From Opitutaceae bacterium (GTDB lineage: Bacteria > Verrucomicrobiota > Verrucomicrobiia > Opitutales > Opitutaceae), in assembly GCA_019455245.1 (NCBI GenBank), contig JACFMR010000003.1:150482-214481 (forward strand): 64,000 bases of DNA, in the 5' to 3' direction. Both the position numbers and the translations under genes were made by a program. The notes beneath the pieces are model-generated. The model was given only the letters and a program-made list of their open reading frames with translations. It was not told the origin of the DNA and made no database searches. Shown one piece after another: positions 1 through 11,440 of this stretch; within the stretch, counting starts at the first letter, position 1; each line of letters begins with the position of its first letter.

Positions 1-1513
1 CGGCATCGGTCATCACCTCGCGAACGTTGCCGTATTCGTCGAACCAGCCGCTCCAGCCGCCGTTGCCCACGCGCACCACCGGCCGGCGGGTTTCGACGGC
101 GCGCAGCGCGGAATGCGCCGCATGCTGGTAGGCCGCCCCGCCCTCGCCAAACCAGCCGTTGTTGGTGTGCACCGTGAGCACCTCCGCGCCGGCCAGGGTG
201 CTGGCCCGGGCGAGTTGCGGGAAAATGTCTTCAAAACAGATCAGCGGGCCGACCACCGTCAGGCCCCGGCGCAGTGGCACGAGGAGCGGATGCGAGTCCT
301 CACCGGTCTCGAAATCGCCGCCGACTTCCACGAACTTGTCGAGCCAGCCCAGCACCGGGCGCAGCGGCACGAATTCGCCGAACGGCACCAGCTTGCGCTT
401 GGCGTAGTAGTCGGGTTGCAGCCCTTCGCGTGACGTCACCAAAAAGACACCGTTATACCACGTTTCATCAACGGCGCCGGCCGACTCGACGGCAATCGAC
501 CCGAGCAGCATCGGCACATTGGCGCGGGCGGACAGGCTCTCGACGAAACTGCGCATCGTGGCCTCGCCGCGCACGGCCCAGGGCGTGACCGCCTCGGGCC
601 AGAGAATCACGTCGGGCCGGTCAAGCGCGGCGTTGAGCGTGAGTTCCTCGAGCGATTTGACGATGCCCGGTCCCTCCGTCGCGTCCCACTTGAGCGTCTG
701 CGGCACATACGGTTGCACCAGCGAAAACCGGCCCAGCTCGCGCCGCTGCTGGTTGTAAACCTCGGTCAGCAAAATGAAGGACGGAAAAATCAGCACGAGC
801 AGCGCGAGCATGAACTCGGGGCTGCGCTTCCGCAGGCCGAACTGCTTTTCTTTCAGCAGCCGGTGGCAGTAGGCGGTGATGCCGAGGTTGAAGGCGATCA
901 GGATGAACGACACGCCGTAGGCGCCCGTGTAGGCCGCCACCTGCAGGTTGATGTTGCGCTGCCACTGGCTGGCCGCGAGCGGCAGCCACGAAAATCCGCC
1001 CAGCAACCAGGTGCGGCTCCACTCGATGACCACCCAGAGCGCGGCGAGTCCGGCGATGGCGGCGACGCGCGTGAGCGGGGCGTGCGCCGGCAGCCGTGGC
1101 ATGGTCCACCACACGGCCAGATACCACACCCCCACCCACGCACCGACCAGCGGGCCGAGCAGCAGCAGACCCGCCCAGGTGACGTGATGCAACCAACCCA
1201 GCAGGAGTGTCCACGCCACCGCTTGGGCGGCAAACAGCGTGAGCGCATAACGCCGGAACGAGGGCTTCAGATAGGCCCAGAAAATCGCGGGCGCGGCGAA
1301 GGCATACGCGAATTCCGGCGTGGGGTACGGCGGAAACGACAGCACCGTGAGCACCACCGTGGCGATGAACACGCCCGCGGACCAAAACCACGCGGCATAA
1401 CGGCGCCGGAACGAAGGCCGTTCGGCGTAGGGATCGTCGGGGAGTATGTTTGGGTCAGAAAAGGAAGCCACGGCGGTGTCTTGAGTAGGAGCCTGCTTGC
1501 AGGCGATGGGCAT
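1..1513 (-). CDS. lnt: Apolipoprotein N-acyltransferase (C-terminus cut by the window edge)
   Basis: Inner-membrane enzyme that adds the third acyl chain to the N-terminal cysteine of lipoproteins. The reverse-strand reading gives hydrophobic helices, then the nitrilase-like domain with TVWPEAVTPWA (catalytic Glu), YYAKRKLVPFGEFVP (catalytic Lys), LICFEDIFPQLARA (nucleophilic Cys), HTNNGWFGEGG and RVGNGGWSGWFDEYG. The reading frame is open at base 1, so the C-terminus is missing. The start is uncertain: an ATG at 1513 lies one base after the transposase stop and makes the N-terminus read through a REP palindrome, while a GTG at 1471 lies inside the normal-looking sequence. The original start was probably changed or separated from its promoter by the upstream insertion. 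Identity is confident, start is not. Confidence 0.92.
   Translation of the reverse strand, partial: MPIACKQAPTQDTAVASFSDPNILPDDPYAERPSFRRRYAAWFWSAGVFIATVVLTVLSFPPYPTPEFAYAFAAPAIFWAYLKPSFRRYALTLFAAQAVAWTLLLGWLHHVTWAGLLLLGPLVGAWVGVWYLAVWWTMPRLPAHAPLTRVAAIAGLAALWVVIEWSRTWLLGGFSWLPLAASQWQRNINLQVAAYTGAYGVSFILIAFNLGITAYCHRLLKEKQFGLRKRSPEFMLALLVLIFPSFILLTEVYNQQRRELGRFSLVQPYVPQTLKWDATEGPGIVKSLEELTLNAALDRPDVILWPEAVTPWAVRGEATMRSFVESLSARANVPMLLGSIAVESAGAVDETWYNGVFLVTSREGLQPDYYAKRKLVPFGEFVPLRPVLGWLDKFVEVGGDFETGEDSHPLLVPLRRGLTVVGPLICFEDIFPQLARASTLAGAEVLTVHTNNGWFGEGGAAYQHAAHSALRAVETRRPVVRVGNGGWSGWFDEYGNVREVMTDA
1485..1507 (+). repeat. Left REP repeat of the RAYT element
   Basis: Starts GTAGGAG and contains the perfect hairpin GCCTGCTTGCAGGC followed by GAT. 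It is the exact reverse complement of 2078-2100. It lies 8 bp beyond the transposase stop codon, and part of it is read as protein if lnt starts at 1513. Confidence 0.9.
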
Positions 1514-1514
1514 C

Positions 1515-2036
1515 TCACGCAAGCCATTCAGGCGGCGGACGTTCATTATCCAATTCATGACGGAACCATCGCCAGTCCTCGTCACTGCAATGATATCCCG
1601 GCCATGACTCACCCAGCGCACAAAGTTGTGCCCGGTAATGATTTAGGAAAATGTAGAGAAACAACGAAAGGTGATCCTCGTCAGCCCGGACCCGATGGTC
1701 GAAGAAATCGCGCGCCCATTTCAGATCAGGGTGGGCACGACGGAGCCCGGTTGTCGTCTTGGCCTTGAGTCTCGCCACCGCCTTGCCCAACGCCAACCTG
1801 CCGCCCAACACAACCAGCAGATGGATGTGATCCGGCATCATCACCAGACAGCGTAACCGCCAAGTGCCGTCGCGTTCCATGAACGATGCTTCGGTCATGA
1901 TGGCTGCAATACAATCCGCTCCGATTAAACCGGGGTTCCGTCCAGCCGTGCACAGGGTCAGGAAGTATTCCGCCCCGGCACCCGACCAGCGTCCACGACG
2001 CAAGGCGGCATGACCTTTGACGATGTCGCGGGGCAT
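1515..2036 (-). CDS. REP-associated tyrosine transposase (RAYT, Y1_Tnp family)
   Basis: 173-residue single-strand transposase of the IS200-like Y1 superfamily, predicted to nick and join REP hairpins. The HUH motif is visible as MMPDHIHLL near residue 90, and a C-terminal YIFLNHYRAQ segment holds candidate catalytic tyrosines. The N-terminal GAGAEYFLTLCTAGRNP matches the usual opening strand of the family. It ends one base before a possible lnt start (TGA-G-ATG), so translational coupling is possible. It is flanked by inverted REP repeats, which supports the RAYT call over a plain IS200 transposase. Confidence 0.88.
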   Translation of the reverse strand: MPRDIVKGHAALRRGRWSGAGAEYFLTLCTAGRNPGLIGADCIAAIMTEASFMERDGTWRLRCLVMMPDHIHLLVVLGGRLALGKAVARLKAKTTTGLRRAHPDLKWARDFFDHRVRADEDHLSLFLYIFLNHYRAQLCALGESWPGYHCSDEDWRWFRHELDNERPPPEWLA

Positions 2037-2077
2037 GCCCGGAATGTAGCACCTGTTTGCCGGCGTTAAACCGGAAA

Positions 2078-2100
2078 ATCGCCTGCAAGCAGGCTCCTAC
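2078..2100 (-). repeat. Right REP repeat of the RAYT element
   Basis: Exact inverted copy of 1485-1507: read on the minus strand it starts GTAGGAG and has the same GCCTGC-TT-GCAGGC hairpin. It sits 41 bp upstream of the transposase start and 31 bp beyond the secA stop. Confidence 0.9.
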
Positions 2101-2131
2101 AGACAATCTCCTGCTGACAAAGAGAACGCCT

Positions 2132-5116
<2,985 letters not shown>

Positions 5117-5237
5117 GAAGGGGCAGGAACTTAGCCCCCGGACGGGGCTTGGCAAATGGCAAATGCCGTTCAGATGGCCCCGGGCCCCGGGCGGGCAATG
5201 CAAATGAAGGGCGGCAACCCGCGGCCACCGCACCCGC

Positions 5238-6164
<927 letters not shown>

Positions 6165-6262
6165 GCAACCAAGTGAGCATAAGCCCGCGCCGCTTGGCGA
6201 GTCCGCAGTGTGCGGCAGGTTTGGGATTCACCTTCATTCCCACCGCCGCCAAGTTTCCGGCC

Positions 6263-7846
6263 ATGCCACGCTTTCGCCCGGTGCTGCACTTTGTACTGCT
6301 GACCGCCTTCGCCTCCCCTGCCCTGCCCGCCGCAGACCTGACGCTGCGACCGGAACGCACCGACTGGCGCGAGACCTCCGCCAATGCCGATGTCATCGCC
6401 CACCTCGAACAAGCGGCGGCGCTGCATCCGCGGATGCATCTGACCGCGTTCGGCGCATCCGAACAGGGCCGGCCGCTGCCGTTGCTCGTGGTGGGGCCGG
6501 ACTCCGCCGCGGCCGCCACCGCCGCGGCCGTGCGCGCCTCGGACCGGCTGCGGATTTATCTCAAGGGCAACATCCACGCCGGCGAAGTCGCCGGCAAGGA
6601 GGCGCTGCTGCGGCTCGTGCGCAATTTGGCGCAGGGTGAACATCCGGAATGGACCCGCGACTGGGTGCTGTTGATCGGCCCCAACTACAACCCCGATGGC
6701 AACGACAACCTCGATCTGCGCCACCGCCTGCTGCAACACGGCCCGGTCGCCGGCATGGGCACGCGCGAAAATGCGCAGGGGCTCGATCTCAACCGCGACC
6801 TGATGAAACTCGATGCGCCGGAGTCTCGCGCCTTCGTGCGTCTGCTCAACGAATGGGATCCGCACGTCGTGGTCGATCTGCACACCACCAACGGCACCCG
6901 TCACGCCTATCACCTGACCTACGCCCCCGGCCTGCATCCGGCCACGCCGGCGCCGCTCGACCGGTTCCTGCGCAACGAACTGCTGCCCGCCGCGACCACC
7001 GATTATGCCCGCCGCTGGGGCTGGCACCTGGAGCACTACGGCAACGTGATGGAGCGCCACGGCCGGCGCGGTTGGTGGACCTTCGACGCACGCCCGCGTT
7101 ACCTGACCAACTACGTCGGCGTGCGCGGCCGGCTCGCCATCCTGAGCGAAGCCTACAGCTACCTGACTTTCGAGGACCGGGTGCGCGCCACCGAACGTTT
7201 CCTCAACGCGCTGCTGGAAAACCTGTATATCCGGCGCGGCGAAGTTTTTTCGCTGGTCGAATCCACCGCTGGTTCCGCCCTGCCCGGCCGGAAATTGCCG
7301 CTGCGTGGTGAGCTGCCCGCCGATCCGCCCGTGCGCGAAATCCTGCTCGGCGCCGTGGCCGAGGACACCCACCCGCTCACCGGCGAAACCATCCTGCGCC
7401 GGCTGGACGTGGCGAACCCCGAACGCATGCCCGTGGCCGATGCGTTCGCCGCCGCCGATGCGGTGGAAATGCCGGAGGCCTATCTGTTGTCCGCGGACGC
7501 CACCGCCCTCGTCGCGCACCTGCGGCTCCACGGCATTAGTGTCGAACCGCTGCCGCCGGACTGGCGCGGCGAGGCGCAGGCGTTTCTGATCGACTCCGTC
7601 CAAACGGCCGAACGTCCGTTCCAAGGCCGGCACGAACAAAAAATCACGGGGCGCTGGGCGGAAGCGCGCCCCACCGACGGGCCCGCCGGTGGCTACCGCG
7701 TTTCTCTGCGCCAACCCCTCGCCCGCCTCGCCGTGCTGCTGCTCGAACCCACCGCGGACGACGGCTTGGCCAACTGGGGATTTCTGTCCCCGTGGCTCGA
7801 CCCCAACCGCTCCCTGCCGATCTGGCGCGAACCGGTGCGGGAATAG
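6263..7846 (+). CDS. Secreted M14-family zinc carboxypeptidase
   Basis: 527 residues starting at MPRFRPVLHFVLLTAFASPALPA, a clear signal peptide. That is the reason for preferring the ATG at 6263 over the upstream open frame. Zinc ligands appear as HAGE (His105, Glu108) and His207 in VVDLHTTNGTRH. Asn-Arg at 177-178 (LDLNRD) fits substrate carboxylate binding, and Glu297 in ILSEAYSY fits the catalytic Glu270 of carboxypeptidase A. The C-terminal 200 residues have no motif I recognise. It is predicted to cleave peptides outside the cytoplasm and starts about 100 bp from the divergent decarboxylase gene. Confidence 0.9.
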   Translation: MPRFRPVLHFVLLTAFASPALPAADLTLRPERTDWRETSANADVIAHLEQAAALHPRMHLTAFGASEQGRPLPLLVVGPDSAAAATAAAVRASDRLRIYLKGNIHAGEVAGKEALLRLVRNLAQGEHPEWTRDWVLLIGPNYNPDGNDNLDLRHRLLQHGPVAGMGTRENAQGLDLNRDLMKLDAPESRAFVRLLNEWDPHVVVDLHTTNGTRHAYHLTYAPGLHPATPAPLDRFLRNELLPAATTDYARRWGWHLEHYGNVMERHGRRGWWTFDARPRYLTNYVGVRGRLAILSEAYSYLTFEDRVRATERFLNALLENLYIRRGEVFSLVESTAGSALPGRKLPLRGELPADPPVREILLGAVAEDTHPLTGETILRRLDVANPERMPVADAFAAADAVEMPEAYLLSADATALVAHLRLHGISVEPLPPDWRGEAQAFLIDSVQTAERPFQGRHEQKITGRWAEARPTDGPAGGYRVSLRQPLARLAVLLLEPTADDGLANWGFLSPWLDPNRSLPIWREPVRE

Positions 7847-7863
7847 AGCAGTGTCATTTGAAG

Positions 7864-7952
7864 TGTAGCCGCGTTTGAGCACCGCGAGAACGTGGTGACT
7901 TTCCAATGGCCACGCTTGTGCCTTTGGCTCAAGCGCGACTACGGCGTTTCTA
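7864..7952. repeat. Interspersed repeat (GTAGCCGCG type) after the carboxypeptidase gene
   Basis: The gap holds a GTAGCCGCGTTTGAGC segment, GGCCACGCTTGTGCC and TTGGCTCAAGCGCGACTAC. The same modules recur near 18909, 29910-30120 and 45970-46070. It fills the space between two convergent genes and no clear terminator with a T-run is seen. Confidence 0.5.
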
Positions 7953-7959
7953 AAGGACT

Positions 7960-10146
7960 TCAGCCCAACAAACGCCCGCCGGTCACCGCGTCGAACACCA
8001 CCGTGCTGCGCGGCGGCAGCTCCGCCTCAATTACCGGACCATCCGGCGAACGCAGCGTGCGCGTTCCGCCCGCGATCGTGTGCACGACTAGCAACCCGGC
8101 GCCGACGAGAGTGGTTTCGTCGTGGTCGTTCACCACGCGACACCCCGCCCGGCGGCCGATCGCGCGCAGCACCGCCGGCGCCGTCGGCGCGAGGGCGAAG
8201 TTCCACCACACCGCCCCCGCGCGCGCCCGCGTGACCGCCGCGGCGGTTCCGTCGGCCCAACGGCCGACCACCTCCGCACCGGTTTCGGCGAAAACCGGCG
8301 CTTCGACCTCGCCGTCCAGCGACCGGCTTTCGCTGGCACCGTCAAGGGCGAGGGTTTGCACCGCCGGCTTCTTGGCCTGCAAGCGGGTTTCGAAACCGGT
8401 GAGATCCGCCGCCAGCTCCGGCCCCACGGCCGTGCCGTCGCCCCAGCCCGCAAACCCCGTGAACACGACATGCCGGCCGTCGCGCGCCACACGTTCACGC
8501 AGCACCCGGCGTTGCGCGGGATCGAGCACGGCCGCGGTTGCGTAGATCACCAGCCGGCAGCCGGACAAATCAAGGGTGGCCAATTCGCCCGGCAGCACCT
8601 CCTCGTGCACGAGGCCCGACTGGTGCAGCCCGAGGATCAGCGCATCGACCCCGATCGGCGTCACCTGATCACCGCGCAGCGGCGGCACCTCGCCGGGTCG
8701 CACCTCGGCCAGGTTTACACGCCGGCTCACCGTGTGGGCAAAGGACCACGGATCCTGCACCACCAACACGTCCGCCGCCCGCGCATACGGCCGCGCCGTC
8801 CGCTCCCGCGCGATACGGACCAGCGCCGTCGCGTCCGCCTGCAGGGTCGGTTCATCCCACCAGCCGGTCGGGCCAAACCGCGCCGCGTCCGGCGTGCCCG
8901 TGAGCGGGCCAAAATCATACCACCACGCGCCGCCGCCGCGGGTGACCGGATGCAGGATGTTGCGCCGTTGCATCGCGACATCGTCGGCCAGATCGCTGAC
9001 GTAACCGGGCTCCCAGGTCCGGCCGCTGTTCGAGGTGGGCAGATCCATCTCGTCCAGCCAGAGCTTGCCGGCGCGGCGCACCGGATCGACCAAACCGCGG
9101 GCGTGCCCCGTGCCGCCGAAGCGCCGCGCGCCCGGTTCGTAGGATTGCGGCGCGCACAGGCAATCGAGCAGCGGCGAGGCCAGCACACGGTCCAGCGAGA
9201 GATGGCCGCCCGCGGCGTGGCGGCCAAACAGGCAGTGGTAATAGCCGAAGAACGACGCCGTGAGGACCGGTCGCGGCCACGCCGCCTTCACCACTCCCGC
9301 CAAGTGCAGCACGACATCCGCCAGCCGTTCATGTTGAAACAGAAAGTAATCGATCACCGCCCGGCCCCGGCGCGGATCGCGCAGCACCGCGCAATCCGCC
9401 GTCTCGCGCGCGGCCGAATCCGGCACGCGCACCTCCGCCCAGGTCAGCCCGGGCTGCTGCCATGCAGCGGCCAGCGCCGCCTCGTCGCCGTAGCGGCGTT
9501 GTGCCCACTCGCGGAACAGCCGCGTGGACGCCGGCCCGGTGTCGGGATCGTGGGCAAAGAAGCCGAACTGGTGCCACTCGCCGTAAACGCCGTTGGCAAT
9601 CTGCAACCCAAACACCGCCGCGCCTTCCGGCGTGGCCGCCAGCTCCGCGCAGAACGCGCGCAGGTGCGCCGTCGCCCATTCCAGCCACGCCGTCGAGCTG
9701 AAGCTCGCCCGGAGCGGCCGGCCGTTGTCGTTGGCCAACAGTTTCTGCAATCCCCAGCGCCGCTCCGGCTCGGGGGCGGGCCCGCCGTAGCCGACGGCTT
9801 CCTCCGGGCGTTGGTCGATCCACCACGGCGGCGCGTTGACATGCACCCGCAGCATCACCGCCGCCTCCGGGCACACCGCCAGCACACCCGCCACCTGCCG
9901 CCGCGCGAGCGTGAGGTCCAGCCGGTCGTCCGAGCCGATCATCTGTTCAAACCAGATGTCGGCCTGAAACAGGCGCACGCCGGCGGCGGCGAAGATCGCG
10001 AGGTTGCGCGCCGGCACCTCCTCCCAGGTCCAGCGCGCGCCCGACGAGTCCGTCAGGCCGTAAATCAGGGGCGTCTGCTCGACGCCGTTGATGATCAACC
10101 GGGGCTTGCCGTCCCGGTTATCGATGTGGGCTGCCAATGCGGTCAT
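7960..10146 (-). CDS. GH42-like glycoside hydrolase (clan A fold)
   Basis: 728-residue cytoplasmic protein without a signal peptide. The N-terminal part reads as a TIM barrel: FAAAGVRLFQADIWFEQ, then GLQIANGVYGEWHQFG with Glu190 as likely acid/base, then KLWLDEMDLPTS with Glu366 as likely nucleophile. That spacing and the later trimerisation-like region (VLVVQDPWSF, GCRLVIYATAAVL) resemble family GH42 beta-galactosidases. Identity to characterised members looks low, so the substrate is open. It follows tgt by 8 bp, so the two are probably co-transcribed although they share no obvious pathway. Confidence 0.65.
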   Translation of the reverse strand: MTALAAHIDNRDGKPRLIINGVEQTPLIYGLTDSSGARWTWEEVPARNLAIFAAAGVRLFQADIWFEQMIGSDDRLDLTLARRQVAGVLAVCPEAAVMLRVHVNAPPWWIDQRPEEAVGYGGPAPEPERRWGLQKLLANDNGRPLRASFSSTAWLEWATAHLRAFCAELAATPEGAAVFGLQIANGVYGEWHQFGFFAHDPDTGPASTRLFREWAQRRYGDEAALAAAWQQPGLTWAEVRVPDSAARETADCAVLRDPRRGRAVIDYFLFQHERLADVVLHLAGVVKAAWPRPVLTASFFGYYHCLFGRHAAGGHLSLDRVLASPLLDCLCAPQSYEPGARRFGGTGHARGLVDPVRRAGKLWLDEMDLPTSNSGRTWEPGYVSDLADDVAMQRRNILHPVTRGGGAWWYDFGPLTGTPDAARFGPTGWWDEPTLQADATALVRIARERTARPYARAADVLVVQDPWSFAHTVSRRVNLAEVRPGEVPPLRGDQVTPIGVDALILGLHQSGLVHEEVLPGELATLDLSGCRLVIYATAAVLDPAQRRVLRERVARDGRHVVFTGFAGWGDGTAVGPELAADLTGFETRLQAKKPAVQTLALDGASESRSLDGEVEAPVFAETGAEVVGRWADGTAAAVTRARAGAVWWNFALAPTAPAVLRAIGRRAGCRVVNDHDETTLVGAGLLVVHTIAGGTRTLRSPDGPVIEAELPPRSTVVFDAVTGGRLLG

Positions 10147-10154
10147 GGTGAAGG

Positions 10155-11291
10155 TCAGGCGCCGCGCGCCGTCGCACCGGCCTCGTAGCGGGCGATCCAG
10201 GCCCGGTGCCAGGACGCAAAATCCCCGGCCTCGATGTGCACGCGCGCCTGCGCCATCAGGTCGAGGTAGAAATGCAGGTTGTGCAGCGTGAGCAACGTGC
10301 AGCTCAGGATCTCGCCCGCCACCGTCAGGTGCCGCAGGTAGGCGCGGGAGAACCGCGTGGTGTAGTTCACCACCTCCTCGCTGATCGGTCGCGGATCGGT
10401 GCGGTGCTTCTCGTTGCGCAGATTGAGCGGACCGTCGGGCGTGAAGACCAGGCCGTTGCGCGCCACCCGTGACGGCAGCACGCAGTCAAACATGTCCACG
10501 CCCAGCGCGATCATCTTCAGCAGCTGCGGCGGCGTGCCGAGCCCCATCGTGTAGCGCGGCTTGTGCACGGGCAGAAACGGCGTGGTCGCGCCCACCTGTT
10601 TGAGCATCTCCGGCTCCGGTTCGCCCACGCTCACGCCGCCGACGGCGTAGCCGGGAAAATCCAGCGCGGTCAGCGCCTCCGCCGCTTCACGCCGCAGGTC
10701 GTCAAATGTCGAGCCCTGCACGATGGCAAACACGTGGTGCCCGTCGGCCAGAAATCCGCTGTCCCCGGCGATCGTTTTGCATTCCCGCGCCCAGCGTTCG
10801 CTGCGCGCCACCGCCGCCGCGCACGCATCGCGCTCGCAGGGCCACGGCGGACACTCATCGATCACCATCGCGATGTCGCTGCCGAGATTGCGCTGGATCG
10901 TCATCACCTCGCGCGGCCCGAGAAACAGCCGCTTGCCGTCGAGGTGCGATTGGAACTCCACGCCGTCGTCATGCATCCGGCGCAGCTTCGCCAGCGAAAA
11001 AACCTGGAAGCCGCCGCTGTCGGTCAGGATCGGCCCATCCCAGCCCATGAACCGGTGCAGGCCGCCGAGGTCGCGGATCAGCTCGGAAGTCGGGCGCAGG
11101 TTGAGATGGTAGGTGTTGCCCAGAATGATCTGTGCACCGATCTCGCGCAGGTGCGCGGGCGTGAGCGATTTCACCGTGCCCTGCGTGCCCACCGGCATGA
11201 AGATCGGCGTCTCCACGACGCCGTGACGCGTCTGCAGCCGGCCACGGCGCGCCGCCGTGGCGGAGTCGGTTTTGAGCAGGTCGAATGACAT
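10155..11291 (-). CDS. tgt: Queuine/preQ1 tRNA-ribosyltransferase lacking the zinc cysteines
   Basis: Exchanges guanine 34 for preQ1 in tRNAs with GUN anticodons. The 378-residue length is normal. Asp91 in ILTDSGGFQVFS is the general acid/base, GVDMFDCVLPSR holds the nucleophile (Asp269), and HKPRYTMGLGTP and HNLHFY are conserved. The usual CxCxxC zinc motif before SRAYLRHL is replaced by EEVVNYTTRF, although His337 of the fourth ligand position remains. Other M codons lie upstream in frame, but MSFDLLKTDSAT starts where the family starts. The 150-bp gap to phoH upstream contains an inverted repeat. Confidence 0.95.
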   Translation of the reverse strand: MSFDLLKTDSATAARRGRLQTRHGVVETPIFMPVGTQGTVKSLTPAHLREIGAQIILGNTYHLNLRPTSELIRDLGGLHRFMGWDGPILTDSGGFQVFSLAKLRRMHDDGVEFQSHLDGKRLFLGPREVMTIQRNLGSDIAMVIDECPPWPCERDACAAAVARSERWARECKTIAGDSGFLADGHHVFAIVQGSTFDDLRREAAEALTALDFPGYAVGGVSVGEPEPEMLKQVGATTPFLPVHKPRYTMGLGTPPQLLKMIALGVDMFDCVLPSRVARNGLVFTPDGPLNLRNEKHRTDPRPISEEVVNYTTRFSRAYLRHLTVAGEILSCTLLTLHNLHFYLDLMAQARVHIEAGDFASWHRAWIARYEAGATARGA

Positions 11292-11410
11292 GCCGACACC
11301 ATCCAACATCCCGCCGCCAACATCCAATCCCGAAATTGAATCCCACGGCATGGGGGCAAGGCGTTCCACCTCCATACCGGTCGTGATCATCCCACCTTGT
11401 CGCAGGTGGA

Positions 11411-11430
11411 GCGCGTTGCCCTCAACGCGC
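11411..11430. repeat. Inverted-repeat module with 8-bp arms, exact inverse copy at 32857
   Basis: GCGCGTTG-CCCT-CAACGCGC forms a perfect stem directly beyond the phoH-like stop codon. The exact reverse complement recurs at 32857-32876. It may act as a weak transcription end for the phoH-like gene, but there is no T-run. Confidence 0.6.
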
Positions 11431-11440
11431 TGGGCCGGCC

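Larger units (their letters stand above)
1485..2100 (-). mobile_element. RAYT element: transposase gene between perfect 23-bp inverted REP repeats
   Basis: A single Y1-transposase gene is bounded by identical inverted 23-bp sequences at 1485-1507 and 2078-2100. Each starts with GTAGGAG followed by the hairpin GCCTGC-TT-GCAGGC. This is the architecture of REP-associated tyrosine transposases, and the GTAGGAG head plus CTTGC loop resembles Pseudomonas REP sequences. The unit separates secA from lnt. Whether it moved recently or is a fixed domesticated RAYT cannot be told from one copy. Confidence 0.85.

Noticed and set aside
8122..10188. 688-codon open frame opposite the GH42-like gene
   Set aside because: Arg/Ala/His-rich composition typical of an antisense frame in high-GC DNA.
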